IMG/VR virus record: IMGVR_UViG_3300017963_000286
Span: 1-63,440 of that record
Source: a virus
Strand: one strand, 5' to 3'
Length of the DNA stretch: 63,440 nucleotides
Shown: piece by piece, positions 43,705-51,241 of the stretch
Layout of the letters: the number at the start of each line of letters is the position of its first letter
Position numbering within the stretch: position 1 is the first letter of the stretch
Program-made: the position numbers and the translations under genes
The notes under the pieces: model-generated
Told to the model about the DNA's origin: nothing
Databases searched by the model: none
Seen by the model: only the letters and a program-made list of their open reading frames with translations

Positions 43705-43796
43705 GAGAGCCCCCCAAACAGAGCCTCAAGAAGGCCGCCGATCGCGATTAGCCCGACAAACGCCCAGACCAGCCCCATGAACAGTATGCTCGCCAT
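43701..43796 (-). CDS. Micro-protein, single membrane span
   Basis: 31 aa, nearly all hydrophobic (ILFMGLVWAFVGLIAIGG). GGAGG lies 7 nt before the ATG, and the stop overlaps the next ATG. Confidence 0.5.
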   Translation of the reverse strand: MASILFMGLVWAFVGLIAIGGLLEALFGGLS

Positions 43797-43873
43797 GGCA
43801 GCGCCTCCACGTTTGGGATCGATCCTAACCATGAGCATAACAGATTGACGGCTAAATCTCCGCTGGGACGAGC

Positions 43874-44155
43874 TTACGCTGGCTCATAGGTAAGCTCGAA
43901 GATATCTGGTTTGCATGGGTAGACTTCCCCTTTAATACCCATGATCACCCAATCACCTACTTGCGCGGTCATCCTACCCTCTAGCGTCTGTATGCAGAGA
44001 GAGCTGTCTATGCCATCGGCAGCATCGTCATAGTCGGCAGAAGACATCACGGGGATATCAATGTCCCTGTGATGTCTGAACGGTTCCGGTATCTCCCACG
44101 ATTTACCGGACCATTTGAAGGCTTCGATGACTACTGGTTTCTTGCGGTATTTCAT
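43874..44155 (-). CDS. Conserved phage hypothetical protein (MKYRKKPVVIEAF type)
   Basis: 93 aa from an ATG with GGGGG upstream. The start MKYRKKPVVIEAFKW and the end GDWVIMGIKGEVYPCKPD are the two conserved ends of a small protein found in many unrelated phages. Function is not known to me. Confidence 0.65.
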   Translation of the reverse strand: MKYRKKPVVIEAFKWSGKSWEIPEPFRHHRDIDIPVMSSADYDDAADGIDSSLCIQTLEGRMTAQVGDWVIMGIKGEVYPCKPDIFELTYEPA

Positions 44156-44172
44156 CCTACCCCCGGCTCTTC

Positions 44173-44373
44173 TCATTCATCACTGGTCTCCTCCTCCTTG
44201 CGTCCCAACTTCCGCTTTTCGTATTCGTTAGCAGCTTGAACGAGATTTTTGAGATACACCGTTTCTGCAGTCGCGGGGCCTTCTCGGAGAGCCGCCCCGA
44301 CCAACATCATGATCGCTGTCATGACATGGCCGTGCGCCGGATGAAGAGCCATTCGCGGGTTCGCGGTCGTCAT
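44173..44373 (-). CDS. Small helical hypothetical protein
   Basis: 66 aa with a hydrophobic middle (GHVMTAIMMLVGAALREG) and a Lys/Glu-rich C-terminal helix. ATG overlaps the upstream stop. Possibly membrane-touching. Confidence 0.5.
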   Translation of the reverse strand: MTTANPRMALHPAHGHVMTAIMMLVGAALREGPATAETVYLKNLVQAANEYEKRKLGRKEEETSDE

Positions 44374-44816
44374 AGATCCTCCTGAGATCGCCGTAATGCT
44401 TCCAGAGATCGCATCAGCTGCGCCCTCCTCTTTCCAAAAGGAGAATGAGTGACTTCCACCGAGCTCTCGCCGGGTTTAGCTCGCCTTTCCATTCGTGGAT
44501 CGATCACCGAAATGTCGACCCAAGGTCCACCCATATGAACCGTCCACGCCCGCCGGCCGAAGGGCTTCTCGGCGACCCGCTCGTCGAGGAATCCACCGAA
44601 CTCCTCGGCGATCATGGTAAGCAGCGCGCGGGCATCCGAAGCACCTTCGATCCACGGCACCGCGACGATGTCGCAGTCGCGCCGTAGGCTCCCGTGCAGC
44701 CCGAGGCACCAGCCTAGCTCGCGCGCCCGCTCGACCGCTCGCCCATAATAGGCGGCGTAGCACACCGGCAGGTGCGGCTTGTCACGCAGGTCTTCCGATG
44801 CCTTAGTCTCTCTCAA
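44370..44816 (-). CDS. Conserved phage hypothetical protein
   Basis: 148 aa from a TTG with GGAGG in front. The pattern PVCYAAYYGRAVERARELGW, then LHGSLRRDCDIVAVPW, then KPFGRRAWTVHMGGPWVDIS is a well-known conserved phage family without an assigned role. The start is slightly uncertain because a longer TTG frame exists. Confidence 0.6.
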   Translation of the reverse strand: MRETKASEDLRDKPHLPVCYAAYYGRAVERARELGWCLGLHGSLRRDCDIVAVPWIEGASDARALLTMIAEEFGGFLDERVAEKPFGRRAWTVHMGGPWVDISVIDPRMERRAKPGESSVEVTHSPFGKRRAQLMRSLEALRRSQEDL

Positions 44817-44925
44817 GAGCCCTCCAAATAACAACCAGCGCCGCCGTCACTGGATCAGCCCCTAGGTAACGAAGCACGATCCAGTCGTTCTTGATGGCGA
44901 CCAAATATGTCCAAATCCTCTTCAT
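44803..44925 (-). CDS. Micro-protein
   Basis: 40 aa: MKRIWTYLVAIKNDWIVLRY, then a hydrophobic ALVVIW helix and charged end. GAGG lies 6 nt before the ATG; the end overlaps the next gene. Confidence 0.45.
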   Translation of the reverse strand: MKRIWTYLVAIKNDWIVLRYLGADPVTAALVVIWRALERD

Positions 44926-44933
44926 GAGTCGCC

Positions 44934-45242
44934 TCAAAGGCTGCCCTCGAACTCGTGCTTGTAGGTCTCGCCCTCGACGAAGGGGGCGTAGTTCTTGAAC
45001 ACCTTCTTGAGATCGACGCCGCAGAACGGGCAGAAGTTGAGTACCGACAGATAGCCGAGCTCAAGGTCGCCAAGCGCCATGGCAACATGCGGACTGCCAT
45101 CCCGACCCATCGGAACGTCCCTGCGGCTCCAAATCCAATTGCGGCGCATCGCCTGATAGAAAGGGCGGCACGCGGCGTCCGCCGAGCACTCGGCGCCTTC
45201 CACAACCTTGTGGGTGTGAATCTGAATCACCTTGTCGTTCAA
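44934..45242 (-). CDS. Small protein with zinc ribbon
   Basis: 102 aa. Cysteines at C-S-A-D-A-A-C near 20 and CPFCG near 71 could form a zinc site; the C-terminus is KYAP-type charged. TTG start with AGGAC upstream. Unknown role. Confidence 0.5.
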   Translation of the reverse strand: MNDKVIQIHTHKVVEGAECSADAACRPFYQAMRRNWIWSRRDVPMGRDGSPHVAMALGDLELGYLSVLNFCPFCGVDLKKVFKNYAPFVEGETYKHEFEGSL

Positions 45243-45288
45243 GTCCTTGTCCTTTCGAAGTCAAAACCGGCCTCACCCGCCTCTCCCT

Positions 45289-45546
45289 TCAGCGTGGACG
45301 CAGGGCCATCGAGGATGCAGCGAGCGTCCACTCGTCGTCGGTCATGCCGCCAATCAAATTTATGAATGCCCCAAGGGTGTGGTGCGTCGGCATCAAGACC
45401 TCGTCCCCCTCGCCGTTCCTGCCGATCAGGCACAAGTCAAACCCGGCCTCCTCCGTCAGCCCCATGACCCATGTCGTTTGGCCAACCTTGATTCGACCGC
45501 CATCCAGCAGAAATGTCAGAGCCCGGCCGGCGCGATGCGAAATCAT
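45289..45546 (-). CDS. Small hypothetical protein
   Basis: 85 aa from an ATG with AAGGGG upstream, alpha/beta: LTFLLDGGRIKVGQTTW then GLTEEAGFDLCLIGRNG. Overlaps the upstream stop. Unknown. Confidence 0.5.
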   Translation of the reverse strand: MISHRAGRALTFLLDGGRIKVGQTTWVMGLTEEAGFDLCLIGRNGEGDEVLMPTHHTLGAFINLIGGMTDDEWTLAASSMALRPR

Positions 45547-45884
45547 AATTCCCCTTCCTGGATGGCATACACCACGAATGCCCACGCCTCTTTGTCGTCA
45601 AAGCCCTCGGCTCTGCAAAGATCGAGCAATTTTTTCGCGTTACTCTTCTGATAAATACCCAGCAGCGCCTCGTAAGACGCCGACGAAACCAACGCATCGA
45701 CGCTGATCCCATGAAACTTCGCCGCAGCAGCATTAAGCGACGCCTGATCAAAAACCGGCTGACCGTCATCGAGCGCAGTGATTTTGGCTGCGAATGCGTC
45801 CCCATCCATTTTTTCTAATTTAGAACTGACTCGAAGCATCGCTAGCATCAGGTCCATCCTGCTGTAGGGACATTGAATTCCCAT
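45543..45884 (-). CDS. Small helical hypothetical protein
   Basis: 113 aa, Ala/Leu/Lys-rich helices with FHGISVDALVSSASYEALLG in the middle, resembling an alpha-helical DNA- or protein-binding fold. AAGGGA precedes the ATG. Unknown. Confidence 0.5.
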   Translation of the reverse strand: MGIQCPYSRMDLMLAMLRVSSKLEKMDGDAFAAKITALDDGQPVFDQASLNAAAAKFHGISVDALVSSASYEALLGIYQKSNAKKLLDLCRAEGFDDKEAWAFVVYAIQEGEL

Positions 45885-45886
45885 CG

Positions 45887-46231
45887 TCAAGCTTCCCTTC
45901 TTCGTAAATCTGGAGCTCCGGCCAAATCCTGAGCGTGACGCAATCTTGCCTGCCTCTCGCGAGCCAGCTCGCCGTTGATCTGTCGGCGATAGAAAACGGG
46001 CGTCATAAATGTCACGATCTCCATCCAGTCCCTCCGAAAGATCACCACGATCGGCTCGGCGCTCACCGACTTATCCAGCACAAAATAAACCTCGGTGCCA
46101 TCCCCGACCCCGCGCTGCATCGCGACCAGCCAAGCGTTATGACCCGAATCGATCTGGCGATGAAAAGCTGCGCGCATCTTCGGCGTCAGCTCCTGACCAT
46201 ATCGCTCACGAAATCGCTTAGCCGAATGAAC
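45887..46231 (-). CDS. Hypothetical protein, toxin-fold-like size
   Basis: 114 aa from a GTG with AAGGAG 7 nt upstream: MHSAKRFRERYGQEL, then helices and a beta pair (YFVLDKSVSAEPIVVIFRRD then VTFM). The layout resembles small RelE/HicA-like RNA-interacting proteins, but no antitoxin is adjacent and I cannot confirm it. Confidence 0.45.
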   Translation of the reverse strand, partial: VHSAKRFRERYGQELTPKMRAAFHRQIDSGHNAWLVAMQRGVGDGTEVYFVLDKSVSAEPIVVIFRRDWMEIVTFMTPVFYRRQINGELARERQARLRHAQDLAGAPDLRRREA

Positions 46232-46266
46232 ACGAATATGCTCCTTGTGTAGCGTTCCTCCGTCAG

Positions 46267-46722
46267 TCAATCCGCCCCCCTTATCAACCGATCCGCCCTA
46301 TCTATCGCATCGACCACCGTTTTTTGCGTCAATCCCTGGCGTCTCTCCCGCAGTATCTTGCAAGCCCATCTGCCCTTCTGAACGCGCGACCTCACCCGGT
46401 TATCACATCGGCAGCACACGGACTTCGGAACCCAGGCCATGCCGTCTAGAACCGGATGATCCGAGCCATAAGACTCCACATCCGGGCAACAGTACGCGAG
46501 CGCATTGAGCTTGACGGCCACGCGTCTCCCGCGATCATCGTCCTTTGCGGAGATGACGCGACGAGCAAAATCGGTCGATTTGTCGCCACGACGCGCAGCG
46601 AAGTCAGCGATCATCCGCTCTAGTTGAGCCGGCGATTTGATAAAGACCCACCTATGGGTCCGGAGCCGTATCGCCCCGTCCTCGCTGGCGATGAGACTCT
46701 TGAAAAGGTGGGCGATACTCAT
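46267..46722 (-). CDS. Hypothetical protein with Cys cluster
   Basis: 151 aa from the ATG at 46722. CCPDVES near 79-84 and SVCCRCDNRVRSRVQKGRW near 103-122 give four clustered cysteines. Helical ends. Weak ribosome site. Unknown. Confidence 0.5.
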   Translation of the reverse strand: MSIAHLFKSLIASEDGAIRLRTHRWVFIKSPAQLERMIADFAARRGDKSTDFARRVISAKDDDRGRRVAVKLNALAYCCPDVESYGSDHPVLDGMAWVPKSVCCRCDNRVRSRVQKGRWACKILRERRQGLTQKTVVDAIDRADRLIRGAD

Positions 46723-46856
46723 TGACGGACCACCGCAAACCAAACCACGGCGATCAGCGCGACTATAAGCGCCGACGTCATGATTCCGAAAACGACCGCA
46801 GCACACCCGCCAACGTCGCGCTTTGTCGCCTCTAACATTTCATCGTTGTTCTTCAA
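46719..46856 (-). CDS. Tiny membrane protein
   Basis: 45 aa, TTG start with GGAGGG upstream. A long membrane span (AAVVFGIMTSALIVALIAVV). Overlaps both neighbours. Confidence 0.5.
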   Translation of the reverse strand: MKNNDEMLEATKRDVGGCAAVVFGIMTSALIVALIAVVWFAVVRQ

Positions 46857-46936
46857 AAGTTACCCTCCGCCACTTGCCAGCATTCCAGTCCTAGTTCACG
46901 CCACATCTTGACATCGACGATGATGGCGGGTGTCAT
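46853..46936 (-). CDS. Micro-ORF
   Basis: 27 aa: MTPAIIVDVKMWRELGLECW, then VAEGNF. Chained by overlaps to the gene before and after. AGAT before the ATG is a poor ribosome site, so expression is uncertain. Confidence 0.35.
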   Translation of the reverse strand: MTPAIIVDVKMWRELGLECWQVAEGNF

Positions 46937-47235
46937 TGCATCTCCTGAATGCGCTTATTGAGCGTCGCCCCGAGCTGCTCCATAGCACCAGGGGCGTCGC
47001 GGTCGAAGAAGTCGATCGAGTGCGCGACCTTGCGCAGCGTCTCGGGGATCGGCGTACCATTGGGCGCCACCACCATGATTGGCTTGTCGAGCAAGATGGC
47101 CAGCCCGAGCTGAAGGACCGGAAGGGGCTCCTTGTGGTAGTTAGCGGAAAGCATCGATACGAAGATCCGGCTCTGCTCGATCTTCTCACGATTGCGCTTA
47201 ACGGCTTCTGAAAGCTCCCGCTCAAAATCCTGCAT
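46933..47235 (-). CDS. TIR / nucleoside-2-deoxyribosyltransferase-like small protein
   Basis: 100 aa from the ATG with GGAGG upstream. Rossmann-like core: SRIFVSMLSANYHKEPL near 22-38, then LGLAILLDKPIMVVAPNG near 43-60, then a third strand SIDFFD. This S-x-x-x-x-E then hydrophobic strand pattern is shared by TIR-like and 2-deoxyribosyltransferase-like proteins that act on nucleotides or NAD. The catalytic Glu is not certain. Confidence 0.5.
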   Translation of the reverse strand: MQDFERELSEAVKRNREKIEQSRIFVSMLSANYHKEPLPVLQLGLAILLDKPIMVVAPNGTPIPETLRKVAHSIDFFDRDAPGAMEQLGATLNKRIQEMQ

Positions 47236-47276
47236 ATTATCCTCCAAAGTTATTTGGCCACAGCGGGTCGTGTCGA

Positions 47277-47828
47277 TCAGTACTCCGCCGCAGCATACCG
47301 CGCATCGCTTTCAACCATCTTCTCGAAACAGGCGCGACATGGACGATCGTTCTCGTCGCCGTAGTCGTCCCCACCAAGAGCCTTCAGGTCGTCGAGCGAA
47401 AGGGCGGGCTTCTTCTCGCAGCGATAGCAAGACGGGACGTGCGAACGCGCGTTCGCGGACATCGCCCCGACCTCACGGCACGCATCCGGCGAGACGCGGC
47501 CGAAGACAATCAGGGGGCGAAGCTCATCCGCCGTGAGCTTGGCGTCAGCCGCCTCACCGGATCGATCGCTGCCGCATAGGATGCCGCATCCGGCAAAGAA
47601 GGATTGATGCGGCGAGCGGGCGGGGCCATCCACCAGACGGACGATGAATCCATAGTCGACATCCTTGCATAGGCCGTCGCCGTCGACGTAGATGCAATCG
47701 TGGTTGTCGAAATAGACGGCGCCGTCGATCGAATCGCATTGGATGCGGTCGTAAATCGCCTGCAATGACCCATCCGTCTCGACGTCGACCACCCGCTGTC
47801 GATAGGCGTCAATCAATACCGCCTTCAT
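47277..47828 (-). CDS. DUF3846-like protein joined to a Cys-rich module
   Basis: 183 aa. Residues 1-120 (MKAVLIDAYRQRVVDVE ... GPARSPHQSFFAG) look like the DUF3846-type phage protein. Residues 134-183 form a separate zinc-like module (CYRCEKK ... CRACFEK). Palindrome copy h lies exactly between the two (codons about 125-130). GGAGG precedes the ATG. The layout suggests two genes joined across a palindrome. Confidence 0.55.
   Translation of the reverse strand: MKAVLIDAYRQRVVDVETDGSLQAIYDRIQCDSIDGAVYFDNHDCIYVDGDGLCKDVDYGFIVRLVDGPARSPHQSFFAGCGILCGSDRSGEAADAKLTADELRPLIVFGRVSPDACREVGAMSANARSHVPSCYRCEKKPALSLDDLKALGGDDYGDENDRPCRACFEKMVESDARYAAAEY
47441..47456. promoter_or_regulatory. 16-bp palindrome, copy h (perfect)
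   Basis: GCGAACGCGCGTTCGC inside a gene, at the boundary between two protein modules, 162 nt before the stop. The copy deepest inside a gene. Confidence 0.65.
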
Positions 47829-47840
47829 AATCCCTCCGTG

Positions 47841-48065
47841 TCAGTATTTGACGACCCATCCCGCGACGCCCCCGGTTCGATGGAATGTGCCGTGCGCGGC
47901 GCGATAATACGCCTGCCCGCCTGGCTCGCCGTTCTCGCCGAGAGCCTGGACGTATCCAAGTACGCCCCGTGCGGTCGCCTCGCAGACGGTCATCATGCAG
48001 GCGCGGAACATTGGGTTTTCTGTCTTAACTGGGTCCAGTTGAACGATCTCGCCGATTTGAATCAA
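47841..48065 (-). CDS. Conserved phage hypothetical protein (MIQIGEIV type)
   Basis: 74 aa: the middle NPMFRACMMTVCEATARGV then GYVQALGENGEPGGQAYYRA is a pattern seen in many phage genomes as a small protein of unknown role. TTG start with AGGA upstream. Confidence 0.6.
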   Translation of the reverse strand: MIQIGEIVQLDPVKTENPMFRACMMTVCEATARGVLGYVQALGENGEPGGQAYYRAAHGTFHRTGGVAGWVVKY

Positions 48066-48250
48066 GGGTAGGTCCTTCCTGAACGAGAAGTGATGGGCAC
48101 GTCTCTAGTGACAAAAGATCCGCAGCGCAAGCAGCGGGAATGAAAGACAAGGTATCCGGGGCCAGGCTTGACTGCCATAAGGTCGAGGCCGCCCGCATGA
48201 ACGCAGAGAGCACGGCGGATGACGCCAATCAGTATTTTGAGAAAGGTCAC
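48062..48250 (-). CDS. Small protein with CxxC
   Basis: 62 aa from a GTG overlapping the upstream stop (GTGA). CLRCG near residue 40; hydrophobic N-terminus TFLKILIGVI. Unknown role. Confidence 0.5.
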   Translation of the reverse strand: MTFLKILIGVIRRALCVHAGGLDLMAVKPGPGYLVFHSRCLRCGSFVTRDVPITSRSGRTYP

Positions 48251-48555
48251 GGCATCCATCCCTTGGCGCGAGCGACCTGGCGGGGTCTCGGTCTCGGCGT
48301 CACATCCACAGCTTCGAAATATTCATCAGCCCGATGCTCGGGATCACGCGCATTGATGATCGAGGCATAGGCCGCGATGTCGTCCAAAAGCTCTTGGCTC
48401 GGAACACGACCGTCATCGCGCATAGCGCACAGCAAGCGATGCTGGTCACGGACGACCGCAATAGAAACCAGCTCCACCTGGCGCTCGCCTAGCCATTGGT
48501 CATTCAAGGTCATCACTACGTCTGCGGCATTCGGGTCACCAATGTTGCGGGTCAC
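48247..48555 (-). CDS. Small hypothetical protein
   Basis: 102 aa from a GTG overlapping the upstream stop with GGAGG 7 nt before it. Helical with a long Arg-rich C-terminal tail (RPRPRQVARAKGW). Unknown. Confidence 0.5.
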   Translation of the reverse strand: MTRNIGDPNAADVVMTLNDQWLGERQVELVSIAVVRDQHRLLCAMRDDGRVPSQELLDDIAAYASIINARDPEHRADEYFEAVDVTPRPRPRQVARAKGWMP

Positions 48556-48725
48556 AAGGAGCCCTCCCAGGGGTCCGACTCGCGCTTCGGCTCCCAATCT
48601 TCAACGTCCAGATCCTCGACCTCCGGGTGTGTGGCCTCGGCGGCAAACCGAATCCATTCTCCCCCCCTCGACGGACTTCGCACCCAGCCCTCAAAAGCCT
48701 GCTTGCGCGCCTCTACCAAATTCAT
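48552..48725 (-). CDS. Small hypothetical protein
   Basis: 57 aa from ATG with GGAGG 8 nt upstream: MNLVEARKQAFEGWVRSPS, then a tail rich in Glu, Asp and Trp. The pattern VEARKQA is seen in many phage small proteins. Unknown role. Confidence 0.5.
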   Translation of the reverse strand: MNLVEARKQAFEGWVRSPSRGGEWIRFAAEATHPEVEDLDVEDWEPKRESDPWEGSL

Positions 48726-49009
48726 CACCGCTTCCTCCATTTGATAAGACCGTTTTCCCGCGCCCACACGATGTATGGCAGCTGCTCGCCGTAGGTATCG
48801 TAGAACCCCCGACACATCACATTCCCCCACTCGTGACAGGTGAAGTGCCTACCGCTGGCCAAAGCCGCAAGCGCCTTACGCTCACCGTAATCCCACGGGA
48901 CATGAGGGCGAGCGCCGAAAAGACATCGACCGCACGACCGCTCACACACGTTCAGGCCATCGTTGGGGGCCTCGGGGCGCGCCTCGACAGGGCTAAGCTC
49001 GTCACCCAC
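48725..49009 (-). CDS. Small zinc-binding-type phage protein
   Basis: 94 aa. Five cysteines (C-E-R-S-C-G-R-C near 22-29, then FTCHEW and VMCRGFYD). GTG start with GAGG. Probably a small metal-binding virus protein; unassigned. Confidence 0.5.
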   Translation of the reverse strand: MGDELSPVEARPEAPNDGLNVCERSCGRCLFGARPHVPWDYGERKALAALASGRHFTCHEWGNVMCRGFYDTYGEQLPYIVWARENGLIKWRKR

Positions 49010-49217
49010 GGGCGATCACCTCAGCTTGAGCCATTACTTCCGAGAGTGTCACGTCGCGAGACCGCAACTCCGCTTTCACCCAGTTGCCGAGAGTCAGGAC
49101 GCCCATCCCCATAGAAAGCTCACGAACCTTCTTGCGGACGTCCGCGTTCGAGAAAATGCCGTCTATGATCTCGCGATCACTATAGTCCCCGCGCACGAAA
49201 ACCATCTTGAAGCTCAC
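49002..49217 (-). CDS. Small helical hypothetical protein
   Basis: 71 aa, alpha/helical with SNADVRKKVRELSMGM. GGAGG upstream of a GTG that overlaps the upstream stop. Unknown. Confidence 0.5.
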   Translation of the reverse strand: MSFKMVFVRGDYSDREIIDGIFSNADVRKKVRELSMGMGVLTLGNWVKAELRSRDVTLSEVMAQAEVIARG

Positions 49218-49477
49218 TGCACATTCCTCCGGTCCACCAGTTGATAGCCGAGTTTTGCGAACGCCCTCTGCAGCATTGCCAACGAAACCTCGGAGACGAT
49301 CTTGACCGCCCCGGTAGCTCCGTCCGTCATGTCAAACGCAAACGACGCCCCTCCCATAGCCCCGTCGGCTTTGTGATGAAGCCCGGTGATCACCGATATC
49401 AGATATGGGCCTTCGCCGAGATCGATCTTCTCGACGCCCCAATCACGAACCTCGAGATCGCTGATTACTCTGGCCAC
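49214..49477 (-). CDS. Small hypothetical protein
   Basis: 87 aa from a GTG with GGGAGG in front: MARVISDLEVRDWG, then LISVITGLHHKADGAMGG. Beta then helix. The frame upstream of this start runs into a terminator, so the short form is the likely one. Confidence 0.5.
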   Translation of the reverse strand: MARVISDLEVRDWGVEKIDLGEGPYLISVITGLHHKADGAMGGASFAFDMTDGATGAVKIVSEVSLAMLQRAFAKLGYQLVDRRNVQ

Positions 49478-49528
49478 ACACCCCTCCCGATTTTTGATTT
49501 TCGAGGCGAAAACTAGAATCTTTGGGGG

Positions 49529-49568
49529 GAAAAAGAAAGGCCGACGTGCCGCATCGGGCGCGCCGGCC
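49529..49568 (-). terminator. Rho-independent terminator
   Basis: Minus strand GGCCG ... CGGCC hairpin of about 12 pairs with one mismatch, loop of 6, then TTTCTTTTT. It follows the small signal-anchored gene that ends at 49587. Confidence 0.7.
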
Positions 49569-49586
49569 ATAACTATCTAACATGTT

Positions 49587-49829
49587 TCACTTCAGTGAGG
49601 ACCCCGACGGCTCATATGACTCGCCTGGATCCTCTTCCAGCGCCGGTTCGTCCATCCATGCGTCGGGATCCGTACCAGTCGCCGTACCAGTCGCCGTCGC
49701 CGTGTCGGTCGCGGTCTCCGATGACATTGGCGCCGCGCCGACCGCATCCTTAACCTTCGCTTCGTAAACCAATACAAGAATCGCGAGCAAGGGCAGCAGA
49801 ATCATGAGCAGGATCTTCGCCAACTTCAT
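49587..49829 (-). CDS. Small signal-anchored protein with Thr/Ala repeat
   Basis: 80 aa from the ATG at 49829 (GGGAGA upstream). N-terminal hydrophobic anchor (MKLAKILLMILLPLLAILVL), then a short A-T-G-T repeat (TATDTATATGTATGTD) and an acidic end. Could be a spanin-like or surface-exposed protein; unassigned. Confidence 0.5.
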   Translation of the reverse strand: MKLAKILLMILLPLLAILVLVYEAKVKDAVGAAPMSSETATDTATATGTATGTDPDAWMDEPALEEDPGESYEPSGSSLK

Positions 49830-49876
49830 ACCAGCTCTCCCTATGGTGAATCGGGAAGCGAAATGCTCGCCCGAAA

Positions 49877-50032
49877 TCATTTGCGCTTCGCTGATCGAGG
49901 CAGGAGCGGTCTGACGTAGCGTCTAACTGGCTCGCGCTCGCCGCCGCACTGGCAGACGCCGCAGGTGCGGCACTTGTCGCAGCCCTTGCATATCTCACAG
50001 CAGTACTGGCGGAAGGTCGGCGGGAGAGTCAC
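49877..50032 (-). CDS. Cys-rich micro-protein
   Basis: 51 aa with nine cysteines in the first half (YCCEICKGCDKCRTCG then CQCGG), followed by an Arg-rich tail (REPVRRYVRPLLPRSAKR). GTG start overlaps the stop of another frame but lacks a strong ribosome site. Likely binds two metal ions. Missing from simple ORF lists because of its size. Confidence 0.5.
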   Translation of the reverse strand: MTLPPTFRQYCCEICKGCDKCRTCGVCQCGGEREPVRRYVRPLLPRSAKRK

Positions 50033-50084
50033 GGGCGATCAGGACCATGCTCGGGGCGCCATTTGTCAGCCCGTTTGACTGCAA

Positions 50085-50267
50085 TCACTTCCTCTTCCTC
50101 TTCCTTTGACGGCGGCGGCACGCCTTCGCGTCGATGCACGACACCGGGGACCGATGATGAATCGATCCCTCTATATTCAACTCGCCGGGTGGGCGAGTGC
50201 ATCCGCACCGAACGCAAACCTTGTCCGGCCAAAGTATCCCGTGGTCCACGTTAACGCTATGGCTCAC
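50085..50267 (-). CDS. Small Cys-containing basic protein
   Basis: 60 aa from a GTG with GGAG upstream. CVRCGCTRPPG near 18, then CIDAKAC near 45 and a very basic end (RRRQRKRKRK). Possible zinc finger with RNA or DNA contact. A 19-codon frame further down (after GAGG) could be another micro-gene but is not called. Confidence 0.5.
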   Translation of the reverse strand: MSHSVNVDHGILWPDKVCVRCGCTRPPGELNIEGSIHHRSPVSCIDAKACRRRQRKRKRK

Positions 50268-50268
50268 T

Positions 50269-50571
50269 TCACCAACTCCGCCGATTAATAGCCGACTCGA
50301 GAAGGACGAGGCACGAGGTCGCGACCTTTTGAACCTCAACCCTCAAGCGCTCAACCTCACAGATGAGCTCGGTCACGTCCTCGCGGGCATTAGCGACGAA
50401 GGCCGCGTTCTCGTGCATCCCGGCGTAATGTGTCGTCCGCATCAAAATACCACCATCGTCGTTCATGATATACGGAACGTCCATCGTCGAGGCCGGCTCA
50501 CCGACATGCCACGGGCCGGCCGTCGCGTTCGCGCATCGCATCTTGATTTCGTTCAAGCGATTAGGATTCAT
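50269..50571 (-). CDS. Ea22-like small phage protein
   Basis: 100 aa: ATAGPWHV near 16-23, then NAAFVANAREDVTELICEVE near 55-74 and a C-terminal helix. This A-T-x-G-P-W / N-A-x-F-x-x-A-R pattern is the Ea22-type family found in lambdoid and other phages; role unknown. GAGG lies before an ATG overlapping the upstream stop. Confidence 0.6.
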   Translation of the reverse strand: MNPNRLNEIKMRCANATAGPWHVGEPASTMDVPYIMNDDGGILMRTTHYAGMHENAAFVANAREDVTELICEVERLRVEVQKVATSCLVLLESAINRRSW

Positions 50572-50867
50572 TCGGCAGCCTCAAAGGTCGAGCCATTCTT
50601 TAGCCGCTCGCGCACAACAGCGCGATAGACCTCGCGCCAGTTTTTGTACCATCGATCCACTAGATCCATGAACTTGTTCATAGGGAGACTGGCCGCTGCC
50701 TCGTTTTCTCGCTCGATGGCGCCGAGATAGAACCGGCTTGCCGGTCCTTCGATGGCCCACATCAATTCCTCGCGAGAAGGGCTCACCTCGGCGTGCATCT
50801 TGGTGAGCGCCGCGTAGGCGTCGTCAACAAGGCGGTACTTGTCGGCCAGGTCGATAGGGTCACTCAT
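50568..50867 (-). CDS. Small helical hypothetical protein
   Basis: 99 aa from the ATG at 50867. Long helices with NKFMDLVDRWYKNWREVYR. A longer start would overlap the upstream gene fully. Unknown. Confidence 0.5.
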   Translation of the reverse strand: MSDPIDLADKYRLVDDAYAALTKMHAEVSPSREELMWAIEGPASRFYLGAIERENEAAASLPMNKFMDLVDRWYKNWREVYRAVVRERLKNGSTFEAAE

Positions 50868-51241
50868 ATCGACCGCCCGTCGATGATCGCTAGAAGCCGC
50901 CGACACTTCACCTCGTCGAACATCGCGATATGCGCCTCGTCTTCGTCGAGCTCAAGGGCCTCGCGCATCCATCGGTACGCCTCCTTGCGCTTCATGCGCC
51001 CGGTCCGCCAAATGGGATCGAAGGCCGCATGACACACCTTGCGAAGCCATCGGAGCTCGCCATTCGCGAGCGATCCGAGCGGCTTGGTCGTGCCGCGATG
51101 CGTCCCCACGTAAGCATTGCAAGTCGGATAGTTGCCGCAGATATAGACAGGGCCATAGCTGACCCCGCCATAAATCACCGCGCTGTCTCTCAGAACAGAA
51201 CGGGCACCGCAATATCCGCAGATGGGGGCTTCGTCGCTCAT
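50864..51241 (-). CDS. DUF3268 zinc-finger protein
   Basis: 125 aa: CGYCGARSVLRDSAVIYG near 8-25, then YICGNYPTCNAYVGTHRG near 33-50 and a C-terminal region RKEAYRWMREAL with EAHIAMFD. This is the pattern of the DUF3268 zinc-ribbon family, common in phages and some mobile elements. Role unknown. GGAGG before the ATG. Confidence 0.75.
   Translation of the reverse strand: MSDEAPICGYCGARSVLRDSAVIYGGVSYGPVYICGNYPTCNAYVGTHRGTTKPLGSLANGELRWLRKVCHAAFDPIWRTGRMKRKEAYRWMREALELDEDEAHIAMFDEVKCRRLLAIIDGRSI

Noticed and set aside
50029-50232. 67-codon minus-strand ORF overlapping the Cys-containing gene
   Set aside because: Low-complexity Glu/Arg composition and heavy overlap. Only its last 19 codons have a plausible start, which is too little to call.
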